Positions 10,601-19,593 of a stretch of DNA of 25,420 nucleotides are shown piece by piece. The stretch spans positions 565,167 to 590,586 of the forward strand of contig NW_003141807.1 of assembly GCF_000003605.2 (NCBI RefSeq). Reading direction: 5' to 3'. Origin of the DNA: Saccoglossus kowalevskii (taxonomy: Eukaryota; Hemichordata; Enteropneusta; Harrimaniidae). Position 1 is the first letter of the stretch. Every line of letters starts with the position of its first letter. The notes beneath the pieces were generated by a model. The model was not told the DNA's origin and ran no database searches. It saw only the letters and a program-made list of their open reading frames with translations. The translations under genes and the position numbers were made by a program.

Positions 10601-13600
10601 AATTTACAGTCAGTGAGAAAAGCCAAGCACTCGTAATATAATCCCTCCGGGCTATATTGCCCTTTCATTCATTGACCACAAACACCCGGTATCAATTAAC
10701 AATTGTGCGTCAATCGGGTTGGAATCTCACGTAATACGGAGATTGGCCTTTAGTAGTTACACGCATGGTCGCCTGGGGCAGGTGTTATCGCAAGAATATC
10801 ATTTTCCCAATAATGTATGATTTAGCATGGCAACACAAACTCTTAGAAACCAGCCCTAGTTACCATATCAAATTCTATTTGATCATACTGTCTATAGCCT
10901 TCATTACGATCTCGACTTTCTCGATCGTTTCAACTTCTGAAGGTAGCAAAAGGGAGCACAAGAAATAGGGTAATTGCNNNNNNNNNNNNNNNNNNNNNNN
11001 NNNNNNNNNNNNNNNNNNNNNNNNNNNNNNNNNNNNNNNNNNNNNNNNNNNNNNNNNNNNNNNNNNNNNNNNNNNNNNNNNNNNNNNNNNNNNNNNNNNN
11101 NNNNNNNNNNNNNNNNNNNNNNNNNNNNNNNNNNNNNNNNNNNNNNNNNNNNNNNNNNNNNNNNNNNNNNNNNNNNNNNNNNNNNNNNNNNNNNNNNNNN
11201 NNNNNNNNNNNNNNNNNNNNNNNNNNNNNNNNNNNNNNNNNNNNNNNNNNNNNNNNNNNNNNNNNNNNNNNNNNNNNNNNNNNNNNNNNNNNNNNNNNNN
11301 NNNNNNNNNNNNNNNNNNNNNNNNNNNNNNNNNNNNNNNNNNNNNNNNNNNNNNNNNNNNNNNNNNNNNNNNNNNNNNNNNNNNNNNNNNNNNNNNNNNN
11401 NNNNNNNNNNNNNNNNNNNNNNNNNNNNNNNNNNNNNNNNNNNNNNNNNNNNNNNNNNNNNNNNNNNNNNNNNNNNNNNNNNNNNNNNNNNNNNNNGCGT
11501 ATCGCGCCGCTGATGAGAAAACAGTATATGCAAATAAAATGAGTTGTTTTCAGTCTTCCAATCAGGCTAATTATGTAAATGTCCGATGGATTGTTTTCAG
11601 TCTCCCAATCAGGCTAATTATGTAAATGTCCGATGGATTGTTTACCCACAACTGGGTTATGGAAATCTTGGAGGGTTATTACAACAAAATAATGTCATAC
11701 CTCCAAGGGGAGATAAACTGAAATTACGTACCAAATGTAACGCCCACAGTAAACGTGGACGAACGCCAAAAAAAAAAAAAAAAAAAAAAACTACATTACA
11801 ATGTTACAGACCTGTATTGGATTTTTCTTTTTTTCTCTCGTCTTTTTTTCTGTCGTAACTTTAAATTCGTAGTTATGATAACATGTAATTTTCAATTGTA
11901 TCGTTGTTTGATATTTTTTATTGCCTGTTAATAACACTTTGGATTTAACATGTTATTCTTGTAATTTACAGCCGAGTATTCGTTTGATCAAATTATGAGT
12001 CTTCGTTAGTACACACTGATTACATTCATAATTGGTACGTATCGACGCACATCCGAATTTCGACCTTTTTGATCAAACGAATATTATTTCGTCTGTTTCA
12101 AACATAAAGAGCTTTATTTAAAATAAGTCGCAATGAAATGAGTTCATCGACATGCAGTAAAGAACACCAATATTTAAGAAAGAAAAAAACGTAATAGTCG
12201 TTCTTATTCACATTGCACATCTTATGATGAGGGGGGGGGGCAATAATGAACGAGAAAATGTAATATTCTTTGATACTTTTGATACGAATGCATTGGGTTA
12301 TAATTTATTATTGAATTAGAAAGGTTTTTCTGTACCACAGAGATGAATAATTGTTTTCTGAAACAATACGCGTGAAGCAACGATCACTGTATATGCGTTT
12401 AGCGCATTTCAGTTTTCGTTACACGAATATTATACAGTATGATGCATATTTGTTATTTCATTGGTTATCGAATTGCAGTATCAAACTATAATATTAATAC
12501 AATATTTATGTTTTCGTTCACATTTCGTCATCCATAGATAATTTAAAAAACTCGTAGAAATGAATTTCCGTGTGCGCTTTAGATTTAGTTTGTATTTCCC
12601 GGTTTTAAATGTTGGTAACATAGTTTAATAGTACAAGTGTTAGAAATGAAAATCTGTTGAGAATCACAAACAAATGTGTTGCTCCCGATTTGTATTTTAT
12701 ACTTAACTTGTTATTTTTATAATTATTCACGTGTTCCATTTTACATTACAACCCCCAATACGACGTGCATTGCAATTGGCATTCATTATTATCCATAAAA
12801 AATGAAAACGTAGTCAATTATTCATTAGTCGCGTTGTAATTAATACGCCAGTCACGGACACGCGTTTCTCGTCAATGATTAACCCCAAGTAGCTTGTGTT
12901 TAATTAATAGGGGGCGACATTCGGGCGATGCGAATCTGCCAGCTAACCCGCCAACTGCTAATTAATAGCAAGCAAAAATAGAATCTGTATAGTCACTACT
13001 GATAAAGAAGCCCTTGATTGACTGCCCCGACAAATTACCGATCAGCCGGATAGCACCATTCGTTTTAATTTGAGTTACGTAGAATCATAGCCTGGGGACC
13101 GGGTGAAGGCAATCTGTTCACGATCGCCCCAACGCTTAAGATTTTAATTACAGCTTCGGGCACAACACCGAAAATCGTGTTGACTCTTGAATGTGTGGAA
13201 ATTCCTCTGATTAAAGTACATGTACCATGGACACAAACTGGCGCAGTCTGAGTGATTTCTTCCTTTTTAAGTTTGAATTAAATATCGCGAAATCACCTGT
13301 AACCGCGAAATCACTGTGGTGGTTTCGCCTTCATCCCAAATATTGCAAAGCTATTTTTTTCCAAGTTTTCTATTATTATGATTTAACTGAAAGAAAATCT
13401 CACAGCTGGGCTAATCTACATAGACAGTAACATCGACGTTACCCGGCCCTCCTGTGCACGTAACTTGGTATTGTAAAAAGCATAATCTAACATAATGCAC
13501 AATATAAACATAATTTAACACTATAAGCACTATCTTTTTACGATTATAGTAATAAATACATTGACATAAAAACGATTCTATGTTATTTAGTCGAACTATT

Positions 13601-16176
13601 AAATGTATTTCTACTCTTATTTACGTATATGTCAGCATTTTTTACTTTTTACTTCAAATAATTGATATTATTGAGCAACTAAAATAGTTCCTGTATTAGT
13701 TGCTAACGTTCCAAGTAGTTACTAACTGGCGTGAATTGTGTGAAAAGGGCTCTGATCGATCAACACAGGCTGGCCATGACTCAACCATGGAGGCACTTAA
13801 ATGTTTGACATGCTAATTATGTAAGTGAATAAAAGCTGTCACCCCTAATAAAAACAATGCCTAAACCATAGTCACAATAAGAAAACGACGCTATAAATAA
13901 ACAACATCAAATGTGTCAACGATTCATTTGCATGTATTCTTTCACTCTTTTGTTTTCGATCAAAACAAAACAAAAATTTAGTACGACTTTTTTCGCTCGC
14001 CACAATCGAAGTGTCACAAGATTTGAATGTTGCACTTTAAAATGTTTTGATGTTTGTTGAGATAACCCCCAAAAAACTATGCTAAATAGCTGCTACATTT
14101 TACAAGAGATGTATGACTGGTCTGTGCCCCATTTTGATCATCTACATGAGGCCCGAAGTAGGAAACTAGATGGTGGATGTTTCGTTTGGTAACTTTCAGT
14201 TGTAACAGCTGATCACTGAGATGATGCATTTCATTCACATCATTGTTTCGTTCACCAAAAGAAGCCCATTCACATTCGAGTATGAAAAATAAGTATCAAT
14301 CCCGTGACGTGATGATCTTCTATGACCTTTTTTTGTTAAATTGGTAATTAAAAATATCTATAATCCCCCTGTTTAAACAAATATTTGATACGGGGATTTA
14401 TAAAAACCTGGTGTTTAAAAGTGTAATTACGCAAACAATTCATGTATACTGCCTTTCATAAAAGCTAAGCGTGTTGGATGTATTGCAATACTTTGGCGAA
14501 GATAATGTCGATAGTTAAGTATAAACACGCATATTTTGCGATTGTTTCGTTGCGAGCGTTATTCGGCAACACCGAAATACAAACGAGCATAAGCACATTG
14601 TGACATTTTTATTTAACCCTAATCATGGACGTCCATGTCTTAACCAATGTGTGTGCACTCTATTGAAAGATTGTAATCAAACCATAAAACTACGACACCG
14701 ACTCGGAATTGGTTAGTAATAGGTTTCATCAATTTTGGCATGGTATGTGCAGTTAACATTTTGGTTTATAGAAATGACGGGTATATAATAACGTAGTAAT
14801 TACATCGTTGTAATTCGGGAAACCTACAATGTAACTGACTTAATTCCAGTCCTTTCACGTCTATAGTAGATAGAGTTCAAGCTCACGGTCAGTGACTCCA
14901 ACCCTTAATACTTTTGGTCATGGGCAAATAAACGATATGCAAATTAGGAAAGGCCTGAAACAAAACAAATACGAGTACTCGGAGTTTTATAACACTGCTG
15001 TTGGTTGAACCACTGCGTTCACTAATGACAACGAGTCCTGATGACTTCCTTGAACGAGATTCTCGTTTCAGAAATTAAAATATCTGCAACAATTTATGGA
15101 ATGCCATGACAACACAGAGCTCTCGAAATGTGACTTTGATTATGTGTTGTTGGGGCGAATACAACTCATAAATATTCATTGAAAACCCGAGAAAGCTATG
15201 CAGAGACGAAATTTGCCACGCCATGGCTTCTCAATCTGGTTATCATGACTATAATTAACAAAATCCAATTATTGGTTGGAACCAAGACCAACTCATAATC
15301 AAAGTTGCATACTACAAGGCGCATTATGCTCGTTCACTTTTGGGAGCAATGACCGCAAGACCATTGACACTACGAAATGTTCTCTTTTTCTACCCCATAA
15401 AAAGCGGCTGAGGTCGCTGTCAGAAGCACATCGAAAAATAAGACAAACACGAATCTTTTAGCAACCAATACGTAAATACTAATAAGTATTTCGAGGTAAT
15501 ATTGTTTCCAGCAGCTGTGTTGTTCAAAATAAATAGATAAATAAACGCACCCCGCATATGGCTATCTTCCGGTCATGACATTCAATAGAGCAGTTGTCAC
15601 CTAACATAGCCGCTCTCTCTGGCCACGGCGTTTGTGCGCAACCTTAAAAACTTAAAGATCTTGACAAGTTACGTAACATTTCGTAACGATTGAACCTTGC
15701 AAGTTGTTGTTATTACACGTGTTCATTTATAAGTCATAGCTGGACATAGGTAGGTCTCGGCTAAGATCATGTATTTTTTTTCAGGCACGCATTTGTGACG
15801 AAGCCGTGGTGACCAGTTCTTTAGAAGAGTTTATCGAGCAACGCCTGAGACAGCAGTCTCACTGCCTCGAAAATAATCGTTGGTTTCTCCGCAATGACAA
15901 CCACTGTGAACGAGAAGCGTACTTTGCCAATTCGGGGAATCTATACAAGCGTATAAAATTTAAGATGTCTGTCAGAAAATCGAGTTTGATCCCAGAATAA
16001 ACATGGTCAATAATGTCGGCAAGGGTGTGGTAGTGTGCGAGCCAGAAAACAGTTGGAAACCACTCTTTTTTCAACTCACCGTAAGCTGAAGCTTTCGCAA
16101 ATGTGCTTATTGGAGGAATCTTCTGTTTATCTTCCTCGAATTGCTGCTGGAAATCGTAGAGTTTCTCTTCACTCAT
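7326..16176 (-). CDS. PAR-type bZIP transcription factor gene, five coding exons (whole gene span)
   Basis: Reconstructed as exons 16176-16080, 9807-9589, 8645-8436, 8187-8164 and 7602-7326, all joined by phase-1 introns. The product is about 275 residues, close to vertebrate TEF/HLF/DBP (roughly 290-330). Residues 1-32 are a charged start; 33-105 are Ser/Thr/Pro rich; 106-175 are His/Pro rich with an acidic beginning; 176-183 are an acidic microexon; 184-275 carry the basic region and zipper. The basic region has NNMAAKRSRDAR, the signature of PAR bZIP proteins, which bind D-box DNA (RTTAYGTAAY) in the nucleus as dimers and act in circadian and developmental control. NFIL3 and CES-2 relatives are less likely because they usually have NNEAAKRSR. 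The family's usual PRKxxF/PQPMIKKA stretch is not seen, so it is a divergent member. A one-base deficit in the last exon breaks the zipper. The exon 1 to exon 2 link rests on phase and sense only; extra exons could lie in the gap. Confidence 0.8.
7882..8008 (+). repeat. (CAAA)n tract and possible SINE-like tail in intron 4
   Basis: A (CAAA)n run occupies about 7975-8008. About 90 bp before it AGTCGAATCCC (7882-7892) resembles a tRNA B box. A B-box-like motif followed by a CAAA tail is typical of tRNA-derived SINEs, but no convincing A box or target-site duplication is seen. The microsatellite is certain; the SINE reading is weak. It lies in the intron between the microexon and the bZIP exon. 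Confidence 0.35.
8164..8187 (-). CDS. bZIP gene, 24-nt microexon
   Basis: 24 nt encoding GEGDDPFD with its junction bases, phase 1 to phase 1. It is flanked by a strong acceptor (pyrimidine tract ending CTGCCAG) and donor G|GTATGTG. It is divisible by three and symmetric, so inclusion or skipping both keep the frame (ESFD-GEGDDPFD-V or ESFD-V). The insert is acidic and lies about 30 residues before the basic region. Its 3' end resembles the 3' end of exon 3. It is predicted from splice sites and frame only; no transcript evidence is available here. Confidence 0.75.
8436..8645 (-). CDS. bZIP gene, coding exon 3 (acidic then His/Pro-rich)
   Basis: 210 nt, phase 1 to phase 1, with acceptor TTTTCCAG and a near-consensus donor G|GTAAGAG. 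The peptide opens acidic (VSADEKDHNIDDPNARD), continues with a short hydrophobic run (GLIRMLS), then becomes His/Pro/Met rich (LPHPPHLMM; VHLHTHTHAPGP) and ends MDNESFDG. It sits just before the DNA-binding exon, where PAR proteins carry a proline-and-acidic-rich domain. The composition fits, but no strict PAR-domain motif can be aligned by eye. No stop interrupts the frame. Confidence 0.85.
8646..9588. other. Intron 2 of the bZIP gene
   Basis: 943 bp between exons 2 and 3. AGAGGGCGC (about 8722) is a weak CTCF-like core. Nothing else is supported. Confidence 0.7.
9589..9807 (-). CDS. bZIP gene, coding exon 2 (Ser/Thr/Pro-rich region)
   Basis: 219 nt, phase 1 to phase 1. The acceptor is a long pyrimidine tract (9812-9836) ending TTTCAAG just before 9807. 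The peptide runs DGRYPIAAQNTNRAFY, then a stretch rich in Ser, Thr, Pro and Met, and ends GTLPPTPP. This low-complexity composition is usual for the activation region N-terminal to a PAR bZIP domain. The donor G|GTACTT is weak at +5. It is preferred because a phase-1 end is required to read exon 3: the nearby AAG|GTCATT (phase 0) would meet a stop ten codons into exon 3. The sequence shows no catalytic or DNA-binding motif here. Confidence 0.75.
10978..11496. other. Assembly gap (519 N)
   Basis: A run of N inside intron 1 of the bZIP gene. Any exon in it is invisible. The sequence just right of it is tandemly duplicated, which may be why assembly failed. Confidence 1.
11544..11637. repeat. 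Two tandem copies of a 47-bp unit
   Basis: Copies 11544-11590 and 11591-11637 differ at about one base (CAGTCTTCC against CAGTCTCCC). Each carries ATTATGTAAA, a 9/10 match to the D-box consensus. The pair starts 48 bp from the assembly gap, so more copies could lie inside it. Confidence 0.95.
11768..11790. repeat. Poly(A) run of 23
   Basis: An uninterrupted A run after GGACGAACGCC. It could be a simple tract or the tail of a short retroposed copy; no target-site duplication was identified. Confidence 0.9.
11977..12083. repeat. Perfect 16-bp inverted repeat with 75-bp spacer
   Basis: TATTCGTTTGATCAAA at 11977-11992 is the exact reverse complement of 12068-12083. It can form a hairpin or a paired protein-binding site; TGATCA is itself palindromic. 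It is in intron 1 of the bZIP gene. No coding capacity is seen. Confidence 0.9.
12084..15660. other. Intron 1 of the bZIP gene, no further exon recognised
   Basis: AT-rich. It holds an E-box (12728-12733), ATTATGTAAG near 13815 and the GCGAAAYCAC cluster, but no exon with matching phase and splice sites was found. Confidence 0.5.
13286..13328. repeat. Three copies of GCGAAA[T/C]CAC, two direct and one inverted
   Basis: CGCGAAATCAC occurs at 13286-13296 and 13304-13314. The inverted form GTGGTTTCGC is at 13319-13328. The TTTCGCG core resembles an E2F half-site. It lies in intron 1; function unknown. Confidence 0.6.
15668..15721. promoter_or_regulatory. Candidate intronic D-box plus E-box pair
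   Basis: GTTACGTAAC (15668-15677) is a full palindromic match to the PAR bZIP consensus RTTAYGTAAY. It is followed by a second CGTAAC (about 15682-15687) and, 38 bp after the D-box, by the E-box CACGTG (15716-15721). The pair lies in intron 1, about 360 bp past the exon 1 donor. In vertebrates intronic E-boxes drive Dbp through CLOCK/BMAL1; any equivalent role here is inference. Confidence 0.4.
16080..16176 (-). CDS. bZIP gene, first coding exon
   Basis: An ATG at 16176 opens 32 codons (MSEEKLYDFQQQFEEDKQK..., ending FAKASAY) plus one base, then a consensus donor G|GTGAGT at 16079-16074. The peptide is charged and Gln/Glu rich, and I recognise no domain in it. The open frame continues past the donor for another 70 codons, but the strong GTGAGT and the phase argue for splicing there. 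Joining the last G to exon 2 (AT...) gives Asp and a smooth AYDGRYPIAAQ junction. No acceptor AG lies immediately before the ATG, and a promoter-like site cluster lies 115-285 bp upstream, so this is likely the first exon. It could instead belong to another minus-strand gene whose later exons fall in the gap. Confidence 0.6.
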
Positions 16177-16290
16177 ATTTGCGGACGTGAAAAAAGGTAT
16201 TTGGCTTGGTGGAAATATTTCACGCCTTGGACTTAGCCATGCAGTGTATGATACTTTCTGCCCAGCTGGCCAGCATCTACTACACAGCTC

Positions 16291-16457
16291 ATTTGCATAA
16301 ATGATGTGCTCGTACTGTTCTCATGTAAATACGCTGACGTAATGGATTGAACGAGCAAAGCTATCGTCTGACCAATCACCGGTCAGTATATTTTCTAAGA
16401 TACCACCCACTTTGAATGACTGACTTGGGGTGAGTGGGTTACGTACCATTGCGCAAC
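16291..16457 (-). promoter_or_regulatory. Putative proximal promoter of the bZIP gene: cluster of bZIP, octamer and CCAAT sites
   Basis: This stretch lies 115-281 bp upstream of the ATG at 16176. Reading toward the gene: a perfect C/EBP site ATTGCGCAAC (16448-16457), GTTACGTACC abutting it (16438-16447), CCAAT inside GACCAATCACCGGTC (about 16370-16384), an ATF-like TGACGTAA (16335-16342) and ATTTGCATAA (16291-16300), which contains both an octamer (ATTTGCAT) and the D-box variant TTATGCAA in reverse. The motif strings are seen directly. Promoter activity and the transcription start are inferred; no clear TATA box is placed. Confidence 0.5.
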
Positions 16458-17120
16458 TGCAGAACCTTGAACTTTGAATGTGTGCTCGTCAAAACATCAC
16501 AGACAAGTTCACGATTTTCACAAAGTTGGTCCATACCCATATAGCCCCTATTGTTTATAGAGTCAGCTGAATAAAGTCTCCGGTAATGGTGCGTCTTCCT
16601 GTGGAGTTTTCTTGACCAAGTTTAATTCCCCACCCACTATCCAAGGGTGGGGGTAGAGGCTATAATGTGTGCAAACATCTGGAAAATGACCCCCTTCCTC
16701 GCAATGTCGGTGATCGGCTACCGACTTACAGGCCAAAATGTTTCCTGTGTCGAGTCACAGTGTCGAGTGTTTCCATACGTGTGCTCACAGTCCCTCTGGA
16801 CTGTGGTGTGCTCGACCGTACATAACTCCGGATTGCCCATATCATACAGCTCTTGTCCTAAACCATGGAAGTACCTCCATGCCTAAACTAAATAACACTT
16901 TTATTCCTGGTTTTATTCCACATATCCAATATAATAAACATGAAATTCATGGTAACTGTATTATTTCACCACTGCTGACAGTTAAGCTGTATTCTAAACA
17001 AATCATTATTATCATTTATGAACCAAAAAAGGAATGTCAAATTTTCTTCAAGGCCATAATAAAGTATTATATTCTATTCTGGAGACATGATCTGTGTTTC
17101 TCACCATTTTCAAATATATT

Positions 17121-18034
17121 TTAAGGTAGAGATGCAATTTACCGGACAGGTATTTTAATTAGTTAATTAGGAAACCAAGATGACCTCTCTTGTCCACGAA
17201 ACTATATATTTTCGGAAAGCTTATTGTATGAATTTTAAAATTTTGTTAGTATTTTTTTTATGGACAATGTAGTTTGAAATATGCACAAAAATGTTCTTTT
17301 TTGGTCAAAAGTGATTTAAAAAAAATTAGCTTCTAAAACATGCTTCTGTTTCCTGTCAAAATTGGTTTACGTGTACATCTGTTTACTATGAAGAAAGTGC
17401 CGTCTTGAAAACTGACTGCCAGTTGTCAATTTTGCAGGGCAGCAGCTCAAATTTGACTACTTCAAGTTTATGCATAAATTAACATCCAGGCTAGTTGTCT
17501 GTATGACTGTTGTAACACTGTTCAACCAAAAACAATGCCCCGACCAGGGCCCGACGGCGTTTTGAAGATAAACACATTGTCAATCATTTGTGAAAATTTC
17601 AAAACAAAAGGTCAAAGCGTCTAGGAGCTATTTTTTTTAAGTAGTGGGATGTGCACTAAAAACGAAGCTGAGATAATTGCTAATTTGCATAACAATTCAC
17701 TCAGTAAGAAGTTTGCTAATGCTCATAATTAAAATGGCTGTAACAGTTCCAAATTTAAATGTATTATCGTTTTGTATAAAGTTAAATATTGTGCATTATA
17801 TGGAGATCCCGTCATTCCTGTTTTTCGCCATGTCTCTGTTTTATTATTTATGTACAGCCCTGCAAAATCTTGCTAAGCAATCAAAAGAGAAAATGTTTGT
17901 ACCTGTTATCTATATTTTAAAATCGTCTTTTGTCTATGTTCCACTATTCACAATTCTACAAAATGTTAACAGTCTATAGCCAAGACTGTTTGGATAATAA
18001 AAGCAAAGGAAAAAAACCTGCATCTCTAGCTTAA
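17121..18034. mobile_element. TTAA-flanked non-autonomous element, 906 bp, short imperfect TIRs
   Basis: TTAA at 17121-17124 and 18031-18034 bounds a segment that starts GGTAGAGATGCA (17125-17136) and ends TGCATCTCTAGC (18019-18030). These ends are inverted with 11 of 12 matching. A TTAA duplication is the mark of piggyBac-type insertion, although piggyBac ends usually start CCY and these do not. The interior is AT-rich with no recognisable transposase, so it would be a MITE-like passenger. The ends are seen; the family is uncertain. Confidence 0.5.
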
Positions 18035-19593
18035 TTTATGTAATTCTGAGAACAATTTATCAGTGTGGTACATAATGTGAAAATATAGCTGGACGTTTTT
18101 GTCGACTAATATCTAACTGTCGAGATGTTTTTAGTTTTTTGCGCATGTACGTAGCATGATCGAATATTCTATCATTTCATCTTGTGTATTAATTTGGCAT
18201 CACTAAGGCTATGATTACATAATAATGGATTTAAAAATTATGACAAAAACGCACATCAAAATGTTATTTCGATAACTAGAATTACTGACTACTCAGATTG
18301 TGAATGTAAACAGCTTTGCTGTTACGATGTTCTTGCAATGCATCTTGTTTGATATAGACGGATGGAACCGTAATACCAAATACTTGTATATTCTAACACG
18401 TAAAAATATACTAATATTATTGCGCGAAATACTAGTAATTAATTAATTAATAATTGCGTGCAAAAAATATTTTTTTTTTTATTATTTGTATTATGAAGGG
18501 CGAACCAATATTAACAATGATCATCGATATGTTATAACTCAAGGAAAGTTAATTTGTTCGTTACTGGGTACAGTAGCATTATTTTGTACCGGAAGGATGA
18601 CACAATGTTCGCGTTAAACACGACTCGTACCTGGTATTTTTTTTCTAAATCTATGCCCGTCCCTCCCCGGGAATAATGGTAAACCCCTACGTGTCATCAA
18701 TCGTCCACTGTCGTAGAGGGACTATGTAGCCACGAACTTGACAATGTTAGATAACGACATAGGTACAACCGCGGTCCGTCAACACGTGTGGTACAACGAA
18801 AACAATAATTCGTAGGACAACAATGATATATGCAGTCAATGGCGATGTCTTCGGCAGTCAATGTCAGTTTATTCGGCCACCGTTTCCTTGGAAACTAGCT
18901 TGTGTTTTATCGTGTCCACGAAATCGTGGGATTCGATGTAATCTGCATTTTTTAAAATAATCTTTTTGAAAGCAATGCTATGCTAGTACATATATTTGCA
19001 TTTTTTTTTATTTAACAAAGCCTTGTATTTTCGGACGGAACAACTGCTTTTGAAATGGCGGACTGGGTTTCCAGTATGGCCAACGTCGGTTTACTTTAGG
19101 CTCAGACTACTATAGTGGTAATGAAAATAAATTCATATTATTACTAAGTGATGAGAAAATGTTAGGACAATATAAAACAATATAATATTTAATATATGAC
19201 AGCAGCACCTTCATTAACTAAGCCAGTCCCACATTCCTTGTAAACAAATTATTCTCTTTTTTTTTTCTTTATGCTTTTTGTTTCTTTACTTTTCATTTCA
19301 TGTAGTAATAAATGAAGTAAACACGACTTTTGCGCTCAGTCGGACAAGCACAGCAGATACAGTATTAGCTGGTGGCACGTGGTATAATTGTATCTAAACT
19401 GGGGTTGAATAACCTTTCAAGAGAAAACTGAGTTTGAAGTCAGACAATTTGGACACTTCCTGAGTAGATATGAGGACAACTCAACGTACACATAACATCG
19501 TAACTTTCTATTTTGTATAAGAAAAGAATTATAGAAATCGAATACTAATGAGTCACCGTGAATGTCCACGAAGCATTGCGCGATTGTGAGTTG
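18035..19593. other. No gene recognised
   Basis: AT-rich with T/A runs and two E-boxes (18783, 19376). No exon found on either strand. Confidence 0.5.
18783..18788. promoter_or_regulatory. E-box CACGTG
   Basis: Canonical palindromic E-box 2.6 kb upstream of the bZIP ATG; another is at 19376-19381. Only the motif is seen. Surroundings from 18035 to 19590 show no gene. Confidence 0.2.

Noticed and set aside
10974-11533. Long open frames across the N run
   Set aside because: They consist almost wholly of undefined bases and carry no information.
15859-16079. Extension of the exon 1 reading frame past the donor (ELKKEWFPTVFW...)
   Set aside because: It follows a consensus GTGAGT donor. The phase-1 join to exon 2 gives a better model.
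17677-17979. 100-codon open frame inside the TTAA element
   Set aside because: AT-rich composition gives Ile/Leu/Phe-rich chance frames; no transposase motifs.
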